Source of the DNA: Caenispirillum bisanense
GTDB taxonomy: Bacteria; Pseudomonadota; Alphaproteobacteria; Rhodospirillales; Rhodospirillaceae
Direction: 5' to 3'
Length of the DNA: 64,000 bases
Assembly: GCF_900230255.1 (NCBI RefSeq)
Contig: NZ_OCNJ01000002.1
Coordinates: 124,001-188,000 of the forward strand
In this document: positions 19,412 through 28,464 of the stretch, piece by piece
Layout of the letters: each line of letters opens with the position of its first letter
How positions within the stretch are numbered: the first letter of the stretch is position 1
Program-made: the position numbers and the translations under genes
Notes under the pieces: generated by a model
Told to the model about the DNA's origin: nothing
Seen by the model: only the letters and a program-made list of their open reading frames with translations
Database searches by the model: none

Positions 19412-20319
19412 GGCGTGAGTCCTTCGGGTTCGGGCAGGTCGTGCAGACGGCAGGCGGCGGTCAGGGTATTGGCCAGCAGGCAGGCAATGGTCATGGGGCC
19501 GACGCCGCCCGGTACCGGCGTGATGGCGCCGGCGACTGCGGCGGCCGAGGCGAAGTCCACGTCGCCGCGCAGGACGGAGCGGCCGTCCGCCAGCTGCACC
19601 CGGTTGATGCCGACGTCGATGACGGTGGCGCCGGGCTTGATCCAGGCGCCGGGGATCATCTCGGGCCGGCCGACGGCGGCGACGAGGATGTCGGCGCCGC
19701 GGCACACCGCCGCCAGATCGGCGGTGCGCGAGTGCGCGACGGTGACGGTGGCGTTGCGCCGCAGCAGCAGCTGCGCCATGGGCTTGCCGACGATGTTGGA
19801 GCGCCCGACCACCACGGCCGTCTTGCCCGACAGGTCGGGGCCATGTAGGTCGTCGAGCATCATCAGGCAGCCGAGCGGCGTGCACGGCACCAGCGCCGCC
19901 TGCCCGGTGGCGAGTCGGCCGACGTTGAGGACGTGGAAGCCGTCGACGTCCTTCTCGGGCGCGATGGCTCCGATGACGGCGTCGGCGTCCAGGTGGGCCG
20001 GCAGCGGCAACTGCACCAGGATGCCGTGGACCGCCGGGTCGGCGTTGAGCCGCGCCACCAGGTCGAGAAGCTCCGCCTGCGTCGTGTCGGCGGCGAGACG
20101 GTGGCTGAACGATGCCATGCCGGCCTCGGTGGTCTGGCGGCCCTTGTTGCGGACGTAGACCTCGCTCGCCGGGTCTTCGCCCACCAGCACCACGGCCAGA
20201 CCCGGCGTGACGCCGTGATCGTCCTTCAGGCGGGCGACGTGGCCGGCGACGCGCGCCCGCAGGGCGGCGGCGAAGGCCTTGCCGTCCAGGCGGCGGGCCT
20301 GGGGCTCGGGAACGGTCAT
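19408..20319 (-). CDS. folD: Methylenetetrahydrofolate dehydrogenase / methenyl-THF cyclohydrolase
   Basis: FolD oxidises 5,10-methylene-THF, here likely produced during sarcosine oxidation, to methenyl-THF and then hydrolyses it to 10-formyl-THF, the substrate of PurU. The 303-residue protein shows the catalytic YVRNKGR lysine region, [34 protein letters not shown], the NADP-binding [17 protein letters not shown] and [17 protein letters not shown]. The start MTVPEPQ overlaps the soxG stop (ATGA), and its own stop overlaps purU, so translation of soxG, folD and purU is coupled. Confidence 0.96.
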   Translation of the reverse strand: MTVPEPQARRLDGKAFAAALRARVAGHVARLKDDHGVTPGLAVVLVGEDPASEVYVRNKGRQTTEAGMASFSHRLAADTTQAELLDLVARLNADPAVHGILVQLPLPAHLDADAVIGAIAPEKDVDGFHVLNVGRLATGQAALVPCTPLGCLMMLDDLHGPDLSGKTAVVVGRSNIVGKPMAQLLLRRNATVTVAHSRTADLAAVCRGADILVAAVGRPEMIPGAWIKPGATVIDVGINRVQLADGRSVLRGDVDFASAAAVAGAITPVPGGVGPMTIACLLANTLTAACRLHDLPEPEGLTP

Positions 20320-20909
20320 GGGAAAACCTTTCGGTCGCGGGAGACGGAGCGCGCCGCCGTCAGCAGCGCGTGATGCAGGGATGCCGCCGCCGACCGCGGG
20401 CCGTAGGCGCCGTAGCGGCGGCCGGCCTCGCGGCACTGCACAAAGCAGCCGAGGTGGTCGATGGCGGTGCGCTGGACCGTGGCGGCGGGCATGCGGCCGA
20501 GGTCGAGGGCGCACAGCCGCTCGAACAGGGCGAGGGCGTGCTCGCCCTCGACGTCGAAGCGGACCCAGGCGTCGCTCTGCTCGGTCACCGAGCCGGCGTC
20601 GTCCACCACCGCCTTAAGGCGGTCGGGGAGGTCTTCGTGGGTGGCGTAAGGCGCCTCGACCATCCATTGGCCGGGGCCGGTCCAGAACACGCCGTAGGGA
20701 CCGGTGCCGGCCCAGCCGGCCACCGGCGGCAGGGCGACGCCGAGCAGGGCCTCGGCGGTGGCGGCGAGCGCGGCGTCGCATCCGCGGCGGCAGGCGAGGG
20801 AGGCCAGCGCCACGTCCGGCACCTCGGTGATGGTCAGGCCGCCGACGCTGTCGACGCGGGGCGTGCGGGCGCCGAGGGCGGTCAGGGGCAGGAGGGCGTG
20901 GTCAGGCAC
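20316..20909 (-). CDS. soxG: Sarcosine oxidase gamma subunit
   Basis: A 197-residue gamma subunit of heterotetrameric sarcosine oxidase, structurally related to the C-terminal aminomethyltransferase-like fold. Recognisable segments are [15 protein letters not shown]-like ([21 protein letters not shown]), [29 protein letters not shown] and the C-terminal [21 protein letters not shown]. It overlaps the end of soxA by 8 bases and folD by 4. Assignment rests on both sequence pattern and the canonical soxBDAG order. Confidence 0.9.
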   Translation of the reverse strand: MPDHALLPLTALGARTPRVDSVGGLTITEVPDVALASLACRRGCDAALAATAEALLGVALPPVAGWAGTGPYGVFWTGPGQWMVEAPYATHEDLPDRLKAVVDDAGSVTEQSDAWVRFDVEGEHALALFERLCALDLGRMPAATVQRTAIDHLGCFVQCREAGRRYGAYGPRSAAASLHHALLTAARSVSRDRKVFP

Positions 20910-23862
20910 GGAGCTTCTCCCCGTCGGGGTCGACGAAGTGGGGAACGACGACTTCCACGGCGACGTCGGTGCCGCCCAGCGGGTCGACGGCGCGGACGAT
21001 CTCGCCGATGCGGCCCTCGCCGCCGGCCAGGAAGCCGAGCCCGATGGCGCTGCCGACGTGCGGTGAGAAGGCGGCCGAGGTGACCCACCCCTCGTCGCTC
21101 GCGGCGGTGGTCGGTGCCCCGCGCGCCAGCAGGTGGGCGCCGGCCACCACGGGATCGGCGGGGTTCACCGGGCGCAGGCCGACCAGCCGCAGCGGCACCG
21201 GCCCGTCCAGCGCCTCGCGGCGGGACAGCACGGCGCCGATGCTGTCCTTCTTGCTCGACACCATGCGCCCCAAGCCAAGCATGCGGGCGGTGGTCTGGCC
21301 GTTGATCTCGTTGCCGGCGGCGTGGCCCTTCTCGATGCGCAGCACGCCGAGGGCTTCGGTGCCGTAGGGGGTGACGCCGAGGTCCGCGCCCGCCGCCATC
21401 AGCGCCCGCACCAGGGCGTCGCCGTAACGGGCGGGAACGGCCAGCTCGTAGGCCAGCTCGCCGGAGAAGGAGATACGGAACAGCCGCGCCCGCAGGCCGC
21501 CGCAGACGGTGACGGCGGCACAGGCCATGAAGGGGAAGGCGTCGTTGGACAGGTCGGTGGTCGGATCGACGACGCGGCGCAGCAGGTCGCGGGCGCGCGG
21601 GCCGGCGACGGCGATCTGCGCCCAGGCGTCGGTGGTGGAGATCACCTGCACGTCGAGGTCCGGCCACAGGCACTGACGGCAGAACTCCATGTGGCGGAAG
21701 ACGGCGACGGCGTTGGCCGTGGTGGTGGTGACGACGAAGTGGTCCTCGGCCAGGCGGGCGGCGGTGCCGTCGTCCTTGGCCATGCCGTCCTCGCGCAGCA
21801 TGAGGCCATAGCGCACGCGGCCCACCGCCAGCTTGGCCATGCCGTTGCAGTAGATGCGGTCGAGGAAGCTGGCGGCGTCAGTGCCCTGCACGTCGATCTT
21901 GCCGAGGGTGGTGACGTCGCACACGCCGACGGCGCTGCGCACGGCCAGAACCTCGCGGTCGACGGTCTGGCGCCAGTGGGTCTCGCCGGGGCGCGGGAAA
22001 TACTGGGCGCGCATCCAGGTGCCGACCTCGACGAACACCGCGCCCTGCTCCGCGGCCCAGGCGTGGGTGGGCGTCAGGCGGCGGGGCCGGAAGTCGTCGC
22101 CGCGCGACCGTCCCGCCAGGGTGCCGAGCGCCACCGGCGTGTAGGGCGGGCGGAACATGGTGGTTCCGACCTCGGGGATGGGCTTGCCGGTCAGCTCGGC
22201 CATGATGGCGAGGGCGCCCATGTTGGACGTCTTGCCCTGGTCGGTGGCCATGCCGAGGGTGGTGTAGCGCTTCAGGTGCTCGACGGCGCGGAAGCCTTCC
22301 TGGTGGGCCAGTTTCACGTCCTTGACGGTGACGTCGTTCTGCTGGTCGAGCCACGCCCGCCCGGCGTCGGACGCGACGTGCCAGAAGGCGGTGATGCCGG
22401 CCGGCGCGTCCTCGGCGCGCGGCAGGGCAGGGGCGGTGGCGGCGACACCCAGGTCGGCGAGCGCGGCGAGGGCGCCGGCCGCTCCCTCCCGCAGGGCGCC
22501 GGCGGTGGAGAAGGTGCCGGCGGCGGCGCCCGCCACGGCGAGGCCGGGCGGCAGGTCGGGGCCGGGCACGAAGGCGGCGATGGCGGCGTCCCAGCGCGGC
22601 CGGGCGCCCTGGTGGCAGGTCAGATGGACGGCCGGGTTCCAGCCGCCCGACACGCCGAGGGCGCCGCAGGAGACCTTGCGGGTGCCGCCGTCGGCGGTGC
22701 GGACGGTGATGCCGGTCAGGCCGAGGCGGCCGGCGGTGCCGACCACCTGCGCACCGGCCAGGACCTCGTAGTCGGGCGAGCGCGGCGCGTCGGATCGCAC
22801 GTCGATCACGGCGGCGATCTCCAGGCCGTGGGCGTGCAGGTCGCGGGCGGTGCGGTGGCCGTCGTCGCTGTTGGTGAACACCGCCACCCGACGCGCCACG
22901 GCGGCGCCCCAGCGGTTGGCGTAGGCGCGCAGGGCGCCGGCCTGGAGGATGCCCGGACGGTCGTTGTCGGCGAAGGCGATTGGGCGCTCGGTGGCGCCGG
23001 CGCACAGCAGGGCGCGGCGGCTGTAGATGCGCCACAGGATCTGGCGCGGCATGCCGGGCTCGGGCACCGGCAGATGGTCGGCCACCCGCTCGACGGCGCC
23101 GTAGACGCCGTGGTCGAAGGCGCCGACGACAGTGGTGCGCGGCATCACCCGCACCGTCGGCAGCGAGGCCAGTTCGGCCAGGATGGCGGCCACCCAGTCG
23201 GCGGCGGGGGCGTCGTCGAGCGTCAGCGTCTCGGCATTGAGGCGGCCGCCGAGGCGGAAATCCTCGTCGGCCAGGATGACCCGCGCCCCGGCGCGGCCGG
23301 CGGTGAGGGCGGCGGCGAGGCCGGCCGGGCCGGCGCCGATGACCAGCAGGTCGCAATGCAGGAAGCCCTTGTCGTAGACGTCGGGGTCGTCCTGCATGGA
23401 CAGGCGGCCGAGACCGGCGGCCTTGCGGATGGCCGGCTCGTAGACCTTCTCCCAGAACGACCGCGGCCACATGAAGGTCTTGTAGTAGAAGCCGGCGGTC
23501 AGGAACGTCGACAGGCGGTCGTTGACGGCGAGCGCGTCGAAGCGCAGCGACGGCCAGCGGTTCTGGCTTCGCGCCGTGAGCCCGTCGAACAGTTCCGCCG
23601 TGGTGGCGCGGGTGTTGGGCTCGCGCCGGGCGCCGTCGCGCAGTTCGACCAGGGCGTTGGGTTCCTCCGACCCGGCCGACAGAGGGCCGCGCGGCCGGTG
23701 GTACTTGAACGAGCGGCCCATGAGGCGCACGCCGTTGGCCAGCAGCGCCGAGGCCAGCGTGTCGCCGGGATGCCCCTGATAGGTGCGGCCGTCGAAGGTG
23801 AAGGTCAGGACGCGGGAGCGGTCGATCAGGCCGCCGCCGGCCAAGCGGTTGGTCTGGCTCAT
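20902..23862 (-). CDS. soxA: Sarcosine oxidase alpha subunit
   Basis: A 986-residue alpha subunit of the heterotetrameric enzyme that oxidatively demethylates sarcosine to glycine, 5,10-methylene-THF and H2O2. The N-terminus binds NAD and has a ferredoxin-like fold (RVLTFTFDGRTYQGHPGDTL, MGRSFKYHRPRGPLSAGSEE). A dinucleotide-binding domain follows (LLVIGAGPAGLAAALTAGRAGA), and the C-terminal 380 residues are a GcvT-like folate-binding domain (AVGVCDVTTLGKIDVQGTDA, SFSGELAYELAVPA). The start MSQTNRLAG overlaps the soxD stop by four bases. Length fits the family (about 965-1000). Confidence 0.96.
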   Translation of the reverse strand: MSQTNRLAGGGLIDRSRVLTFTFDGRTYQGHPGDTLASALLANGVRLMGRSFKYHRPRGPLSAGSEEPNALVELRDGARREPNTRATTAELFDGLTARSQNRWPSLRFDALAVNDRLSTFLTAGFYYKTFMWPRSFWEKVYEPAIRKAAGLGRLSMQDDPDVYDKGFLHCDLLVIGAGPAGLAAALTAGRAGARVILADEDFRLGGRLNAETLTLDDAPAADWVAAILAELASLPTVRVMPRTTVVGAFDHGVYGAVERVADHLPVPEPGMPRQILWRIYSRRALLCAGATERPIAFADNDRPGILQAGALRAYANRWGAAVARRVAVFTNSDDGHRTARDLHAHGLEIAAVIDVRSDAPRSPDYEVLAGAQVVGTAGRLGLTGITVRTADGGTRKVSCGALGVSGGWNPAVHLTCHQGARPRWDAAIAAFVPGPDLPPGLAVAGAAAGTFSTAGALREGAAGALAALADLGVAATAPALPRAEDAPAGITAFWHVASDAGRAWLDQQNDVTVKDVKLAHQEGFRAVEHLKRYTTLGMATDQGKTSNMGALAIMAELTGKPIPEVGTTMFRPPYTPVALGTLAGRSRGDDFRPRRLTPTHAWAAEQGAVFVEVGTWMRAQYFPRPGETHWRQTVDREVLAVRSAVGVCDVTTLGKIDVQGTDAASFLDRIYCNGMAKLAVGRVRYGLMLREDGMAKDDGTAARLAEDHFVVTTTTANAVAVFRHMEFCRQCLWPDLDVQVISTTDAWAQIAVAGPRARDLLRRVVDPTTDLSNDAFPFMACAAVTVCGGLRARLFRISFSGELAYELAVPARYGDALVRALMAAGADLGVTPYGTEALGVLRIEKGHAAGNEINGQTTARMLGLGRMVSSKKDSIGAVLSRREALDGPVPLRLVGLRPVNPADPVVAGAHLLARGAPTTAASDEGWVTSAAFSPHVGSAIGLGFLAGGEGRIGEIVRAVDPLGGTDVAVEVVVPHFVDPDGEKLRA

Positions 23863-24146
23863 CGGCTGCGCCCCTGGGCGCGGGCGACGTCGCTCGCCAG
23901 TTCGGCGCGCAGGATGCGGTGGGTCACGGTGTCGCGGGTGACCACCAGCCACGAGCGGTCGCCCTGCTCGTGGTACCACAGCTCCTGATGCTCGCCGGCC
24001 GGGTTGTCGCGCAAGTAGGCGTAGTCGTGGAAGGCGTCGGCGGCGTCTTCGGCCAGGCCGTCGGGGCGGTCGATGAGGCGGGCGTCGCCCAGATAGACGA
24101 ATTCCTGGGCGTCGCGCGGCCCGAGCAGCGGATGGGGAATGATCAT
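23859..24146 (-). CDS. soxD: Sarcosine oxidase delta subunit, lacking zinc-ligand cysteines
   Basis: A 95-residue delta subunit placed between soxB and soxA, beginning MIIPHPLLGPRDAQEF. The family pattern is clear (GPRDxxEFxYxGxARxxRP, YLRDNPAGEHQELWYHEQGD, VTRDTVTHRI). Known delta subunits bind zinc through a CPxCG motif and a later H/C pair; here CPxC is replaced by HPLL and the later Cys by Asp (HEQGDRSW), so only a histidine near position 60 remains. The subunit probably folds without zinc. GAGGA precedes the ATG; the gene ends in a four-base overlap with soxA. Confidence 0.88.
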   Translation of the reverse strand: MIIPHPLLGPRDAQEFVYLGDARLIDRPDGLAEDAADAFHDYAYLRDNPAGEHQELWYHEQGDRSWLVVTRDTVTHRILRAELASDVARAQGRSR

Positions 24147-24159
24147 CGCGGCGGCGTCC

Positions 24160-25410
24160 TCAGTGCAGGTTGGGCTGCGCGCCGACACCCTTCTCGTCGA
24201 TCAGCGCGCCGGTGCGGAAACGATCGAAGCGATAGGCGGTGGCGGTGGGATGGGGTGTGTCGGTGGCCAGCAGGTGGGCGAAGGCGAAGCCCGAGGCGGG
24301 CGTGGCCTTGAAGCCGCCGTAGTTCCAGCCGCCGTTGAAATAGAGGCCCTCGATGGGCGTGCGGTCGATGATGGGCGAGCCGTCCATGGACATGTCGACC
24401 AGCCCGCCCCAGGCGCGCAGCAGCCGCGCCCGGCCGATCATCGGCATCAGCGCCATGCCGCCTTCCACCACGTCCTCGATCATCGGCAGATTGCCGCGCT
24501 GGGCGTAGGAGTTGTAGCCGTCGATGTCGCCGCCGAAGACCAACCCGCCCTTGTCGGACTGGCTGACGTAGAAGTGGCCGGCGCCGAAGGTGATGACGTT
24601 CGGCACCACCGGCTTCAGCCCCTCGGTGACGAAGGCCTGCAGGACGTGGCTTTCGATGGGCAGCCGCATCCCCGCCATGGCCATGACCCGGCTGGAACTG
24701 CCGGCGACGGCGGTGCCGACCTTGGCGGCGCGGATGGGGCCGCGCGTCGTCTCGACGCCGCGGATGCGGCCGTTCTCGACGATCATGCCGGTGACGGCGC
24801 AGTTCTGCAGGATGTCGACGCCGAGCGCGTCGGCGGCGCGGGCGAAGCCCCAGGCGACGGCGTCGTGGCGGACGGTGCCGCCGCGCCGGTGCAGCAGGCC
24901 GCCGCGGATGGGGAAGCGGGCGTCGTCGAAGTTCAGGAACGGCACCATGGCGCGCACCTGCGCGCGGTCGAGCAGTTCGGCGTCGGAGCCGTGCAGGATC
25001 ATGGCGTTGCCGCGCCGGCGGTAGGCGTCGCGCTGGGCGTCCGAATGGTAGAGGTTCAGGATGCCGCGCTGACTGACCATGGCGTTGTAGTTCAGTTCCT
25101 GCTCCAGGCCCTCCCAGAGTTTGAGCGAGAACTCGTAGAACGGCTGGTTGCCGTCGAGCAGGTAGTTGGCGCGCACGATGGTGGTGTTGCGGCCGACGTT
25201 GCCGCCGCCGATCCAGCCCTTCTCCAGCACGGCGATGCGCTTGGCGCCGAACACCTTGGCGAGGTAGTAGGCCGTCGCCAGGCCGTGCCCGCCGCCGCCG
25301 ATGACGATTGTGTCGTATTCGGCCTGCGGGGCCGGGTCGCGCCAGGCCGGCCGCCAGCCGCGATGGCCGGTCAGACCTTCCTTCAGGACCTGGAAAATGG
25401 AATAGCGCAC
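24160..25410 (-). CDS. soxB: Sarcosine oxidase beta subunit
   Basis: A 416-residue catalytic subunit carrying FAD and covalent FMN. I start at GTG 25410 because GGAGG lies eight bases upstream and the product then begins MRYSIFQVLKEGLTGHRGW, as in characterised beta subunits; a longer frame to 25449 exists. Motifs: YDTIVIGGGGHGLATAYYLA (FAD-binding Rossmann motif), LEKGWIGGGNVGRNTTIVRAN, and RGGTVRHDAVAWGFARA, whose His is the covalent FMN attachment site. The C-terminal WNYGGFKATPASG is also conserved. First gene of soxBDAG-folD-purU, divergent from the GlxA/AraC-type regulator. Confidence 0.96.
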   Translation of the reverse strand: MRYSIFQVLKEGLTGHRGWRPAWRDPAPQAEYDTIVIGGGGHGLATAYYLAKVFGAKRIAVLEKGWIGGGNVGRNTTIVRANYLLDGNQPFYEFSLKLWEGLEQELNYNAMVSQRGILNLYHSDAQRDAYRRRGNAMILHGSDAELLDRAQVRAMVPFLNFDDARFPIRGGLLHRRGGTVRHDAVAWGFARAADALGVDILQNCAVTGMIVENGRIRGVETTRGPIRAAKVGTAVAGSSSRVMAMAGMRLPIESHVLQAFVTEGLKPVVPNVITFGAGHFYVSQSDKGGLVFGGDIDGYNSYAQRGNLPMIEDVVEGGMALMPMIGRARLLRAWGGLVDMSMDGSPIIDRTPIEGLYFNGGWNYGGFKATPASGFAFAHLLATDTPHPTATAYRFDRFRTGALIDEKGVGAQPNLH

Positions 25411-25537
25411 GCTCGGACCCTCCGTGGGTGACGGGGAAGAGTGTGGCATGCGCCGCCCGACGGTGTTGTTCCGTTATTGACTTCTGCTATCCCGAAAATG
25501 ACATTCGGCCCGTGTTCGGCGTCGCGGAGGCTCGGCC
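25411..25537. promoter_or_regulatory. Divergent promoter region between soxB and its regulator
   Basis: The 127 bases are AT-richer than the flanking genes, around GTTCCGTTATTGACTTCTGC (about 25468-25487), and must hold promoters for both directions. TTGACT (about 25479) can serve as a -35 element. I see no perfect long dyad, in line with AraC-type activators that use direct half-sites. Confidence 0.4.
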
Positions 25538-26500
25538 GTGCGGATCGGCTTCATCCTGATTGACGGCTACGCCCTGATGTCCACCTCGGCGGCGGTGGAG
25601 CCCCTGCGCGCCGCCAACCTGCTGGCCGGGCGGACGCTCTACGACATGCGGTTTCTCTCGGTGGGCGAGACGACAGCGCGCGCCTCGGCCGGAGCGTTGT
25701 TCGAGACGGTGCCGCTGGCCGAGGCCGGAACCGACTTCGACGTCGTCTTCGTCGTCGCCGGCGGCAATCCCTTCGCCGTGCGCGAGCCGGCGCTCGACGC
25801 CTACCTGAAGCGCCTGGACGCCCGGCGGGTGCGGCTCGGCGGGATCTCAGGCGGCGCGGCGATCCTGGCGGTGTGCGGGCTGATGCAGGGGCGGCGCTTC
25901 ACCGTCCACTGGGAGCACATCGAGCCCCTGCGGGAGATGTCCGACCGCTTCCTGCTGGAGCGCACGCTGTTCGTCATCGACCGCGATCGTCTGACCTGCG
26001 CCGGCGGCGTGGCGCCGCTCGACATGATGCACGCCCTCATCACCGCCGACCACGGCATGGACCTGGCGCGCGCGGTCAGCGACTGGTTCATCCACACGCG
26101 GGTCCGTCCGTCGCAGGACCCCCAGCGGGCAGGGCTGGAGGAGAAATACAACGTCCACCACCCGTCGCTGCTGGCCGCCATCGAGCTGATGAACAGCCAC
26201 ATCGCCGATCCCCTCGGGCTGGACCATCTGGCGGAGTTGTCGGGCCTGGGCCTGCGGCAGTTCCAGCGGCTGTTCAAGGATCGCCTGGGCGTGACGGTCA
26301 TGGCCTTCTACCGCGACCTGCGCTTGGCGAAGGCGGAGGACCTGCTGCGCCAGTCGCCGCTGTCGATCCTGGAGGTCGGGCTCGCCAGCGGCTTCCCCAA
26401 CCCGGCCCACTTCGCCCGCTGCTATCGCGCCCGCTACGGCATCAGCCCGAGCGACGTGCGCCGACCGCGCGACGCGGAAGCGCCGCGGCGGACCCGCTGA
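25538..26500 (+). CDS. GlxA-family AraC-type regulator, probable sarcosine operon activator
   Basis: A 320-residue regulator with an N-terminal DJ-1/glutamine-amidotransferase-like domain (RIGFILIDGYALMSTSAAVEP, VVFVVAGGNPFAV, LGGISGGAAILAVCGLM) and a C-terminal AraC DNA-binding domain (LDHLAELSGLGLRQFQRLFKD, GLASGFPNPAHFARCYRARY). This architecture is shared by GbdR, CdhR and SouR, activators of glycine betaine, carnitine and sarcosine catabolism. Its position 127 bases from the divergent soxB favours a SouR-like, sarcosine-sensing role (inference). The GTG start is backed by GGAGG eight bases upstream. Confidence 0.88.
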   Translation: MRIGFILIDGYALMSTSAAVEPLRAANLLAGRTLYDMRFLSVGETTARASAGALFETVPLAEAGTDFDVVFVVAGGNPFAVREPALDAYLKRLDARRVRLGGISGGAAILAVCGLMQGRRFTVHWEHIEPLREMSDRFLLERTLFVIDRDRLTCAGGVAPLDMMHALITADHGMDLARAVSDWFIHTRVRPSQDPQRAGLEEKYNVHHPSLLAAIELMNSHIADPLGLDHLAELSGLGLRQFQRLFKDRLGVTVMAFYRDLRLAKAEDLLRQSPLSILEVGLASGFPNPAHFARCYRARYGISPSDVRRPRDAEAPRRTR

Positions 26501-26538
26501 GCCGCTGATTCCCACCACGTGAGATTCTTTCGCCACCG

Positions 26539-26555
26539 ATCCCACATAATGGGAT
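26539..26555. promoter_or_regulatory. Short perfect inverted repeat ATCCCA-N5-TGGGAT
   Basis: ATCCCACATAATGGGAT lies 38 bases after the regulator gene, within an AT-rich patch. It precedes the gene relic at 26649 and may be the leftover operator or promoter of the gene that decayed there. Confidence 0.3.
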
Positions 26556-26648
26556 TTCCGAGTGTTGCACTTTGACGCTCTCGCTGGTGCCGAACATCCT
26601 CGGCCTCCGGGACAGCAGCAGGAGGACGCCGAGTCACACCGCGTGGTC

Positions 26649-26800
26649 ATGCTTTCCGGAGGGACCAGAGGCATCGGCGCCGCCATCGCCGAGCGGCTGT
26701 TGGGCGAGGGCCTGCGTCCCACCGTGATCGACGAGGGCGGCCGCTGCGGCGGGCGGATCTACCGCCAGCCGCCGGAGGCGCGCCGCCGCCCGGGCCGTGG
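26649..26800 (+). pseudogene. Chimeric gene relic: SDR start joined to an FAD-oxidoreductase piece
   Basis: The plus strand reads MLSGGTRGIGAAIAERLLGE, the glycine-rich NAD-binding start of a short-chain dehydrogenase, then runs without a stop into TVIDEGGRCGGRIYRQPPEA, the FAD-binding region found near the N-terminus of HcnB/opine-oxidase-type flavoproteins (normally VIDEx3GGQIYRQPP). After that the frame enters the antisense of the neighbouring SDR gene and has no homologous continuation. It looks like the scar of a deletion that fused two catabolic genes. No good ribosome binding site is present, and expression is doubtful. Confidence 0.5.
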
Positions 26801-26806
26801 CTCTCG

Positions 26807-27586
26807 TCAGATGCTCGCGATGGCTTCGAGCGATTCCGGCAGGATCTGCCCGCCGTCGACGACGATGGTCTGGCCGGTGATGTACGCGGCTTCCTCCGAC
26901 GCGAGGAAGAGCGCCGCATGGGCGATGTCCTCCACCCGTCCCAGGCGCTTGAGCGGGATGGATGCGGCCATGGTCGCCAGGTAGTCCTCGCCCAGGCCTT
27001 CCAGGCCTTCCGTCACGATGTTGCCGGGCATGACGGCGTTGATGGTCGTGCCGTAGCGCGCCAGTTCCATGGCCGCCGTCTTCAGGAAGCCCAGCTGCCC
27101 GGCCTTGGACGCGCCGTAGTGGGCCCAGCCCGGAAACCCGGTCACCGGGCCGGTGATCGACGAGGTCACGACGACGCGGCCGGTGCCGGCGGTCTCGAAG
27201 TACGGGATGCAGGCCTTGACGCTGAGGAAGGTGCTCTTGAGGTTGCACGCCATCACCGAGTCCCACTCGGCGGGGTCCATGTCGACCATCTTCGTCTGCG
27301 GGAACATGCCGGCGTTGGCGCACAGGATGTCGACACCGCCGTAGGCCGCCGCGGCGGCGTCGACCATGGCTTTCACCTGATCCCAGTCCGACACGTCGCA
27401 CAGGTGCATGCGCGCCGTGCCGCCGGCGGCCTCGATCTCGCCGACGGTGGCGGCGGCGTCCGCCTCGCCGCGCGCGACGACGGTCACCTTGGCGCCGCGG
27501 GCGGCGAAGACCCGCGCGATGCCTTTGCCGATGCCCTTGGACGCGCCGGTGACGATGCAGCTCTTGCCTGCGATGGACGTCAGCAT
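26807..27586 (-). CDS. Short-chain dehydrogenase/reductase (FabG-like)
   Basis: A 259-residue classical SDR: NAD(P)-binding TGASKGIGKGIA (residues about 13-24), NAG motif ILCANAGMF, catalytic Ser in VVVTSSITG, the YGASK pair (Tyr and Lys), and a C-terminal ITGQTIVVDGGQILPES. It is the last gene of the leftward transporter operon and overlaps the upstream permease gene by 7 bases. Its substrate is unknown; context suggests oxidation or reduction of an intermediate derived from the transported amine (inference). Three ORF frames in this stretch are open, but only this one shows family motifs. Confidence 0.92.
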   Translation of the reverse strand: MLTSIAGKSCIVTGASKGIGKGIARVFAARGAKVTVVARGEADAAATVGEIEAAGGTARMHLCDVSDWDQVKAMVDAAAAAYGGVDILCANAGMFPQTKMVDMDPAEWDSVMACNLKSTFLSVKACIPYFETAGTGRVVVTSSITGPVTGFPGWAHYGASKAGQLGFLKTAAMELARYGTTINAVMPGNIVTEGLEGLGEDYLATMAASIPLKRLGRVEDIAHAALFLASEEAAYITGQTIVVDGGQILPESLEAIASI

Positions 27587-28464
27587 GTGGGGGATTCCTC
27601 CAGCTTGGGACTGCGGTTCTGGTCTGCGGTCGGGGTGGTGGTGGCCGGGGCGGCGGCCTCCCGCGGCCCGGCGGAGCGCAGCAGGCGCACGGCGGCGGGG
27701 GCGATCAGCGCCACTGCCAGCACGCCCGCCGATGCGGCGACGCTGAGGATGCCGAGCGTGGGGACCAGCGGCGAGTATCCGGAGACCATCTTGGCGTAGA
27801 GCCACTCGGGGAGGGTGCTGTCGGCGCCGGTGGTGAAGAGGGAGAGCGGGAAGTTGCCCCAGCTCAGCAGGAACGAGAAGAGGCCGGCGGACACGACGCC
27901 CGGCAGCAGCAACGGAAAGGTGATGTCGCGCAGGATCTGCCAGGTGGTGGCGCCCATGTCGCGGGCCGCTTCCTCGAGCGTCGGGTCGAAGCTGTAGGCG
28001 CGGATGGAAATGACCAGGGTGGCGATGGGCGAGATCCACACCAGGTGCCCGACCACCGCGGTCTGCCACGACGGCGTGACGCCGAGGGCGTTGAACCACA
28101 TGAGGAGCGCGAGGCCGAGCACCGTCTGCGGGAAGAAGATCGGCAGCAGGATCAGCTTCTGGAACAGCCGGCGGAAGCGCCAATGGTAGCGCGCGAAGGC
28201 GAGCGCGCCGAAGAAGCCCACCACCATGCTCACCACGGTGACGATGCCGGCCACCTTGAGCGACACCAGCAGCAGGCTCTGGACGGTGTCGCTGGCAATC
28301 GCCTCGCCGTACCACTTGGTGTCGTAGGCGCGGATGGGAAACGTCAGGTAGCGGGCCTTGGACACGGAGGCGAAAGCGACGGCCACCAGCGGGAGATAGA
28401 GGAACGCGAGGGCGGCGACGCCATACAGCAGCAGCGCCCCGCGGGTCAGTCGTCCGGTCTGCAT
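27580..28464 (-). CDS. ABC transporter permease, PotC/PotI type
   Basis: A 294-residue inner-membrane permease with about six transmembrane helices, starting MQTGRLTRGALLLYGVAALA. The EAA loop DPTLEEAARDMGATTWQILR identifies the ATPase-contact site. The fold and operon order match polyamine/opine-type (PotABCD-like) importers. The start overlaps the stop of the preceding permease gene (TGATG) and has GGGGAGG upstream. The C-terminal 25 residues are proline/threonine-rich and cytoplasmic. Confidence 0.92.
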   Translation of the reverse strand: MQTGRLTRGALLLYGVAALAFLYLPLVAVAFASVSKARYLTFPIRAYDTKWYGEAIASDTVQSLLLVSLKVAGIVTVVSMVVGFFGALAFARYHWRFRRLFQKLILLPIFFPQTVLGLALLMWFNALGVTPSWQTAVVGHLVWISPIATLVISIRAYSFDPTLEEAARDMGATTWQILRDITFPLLLPGVVSAGLFSFLLSWGNFPLSLFTTGADSTLPEWLYAKMVSGYSPLVPTLGILSVAASAGVLAVALIAPAAVRLLRSAGPREAAAPATTTPTADQNRSPKLEESPTC

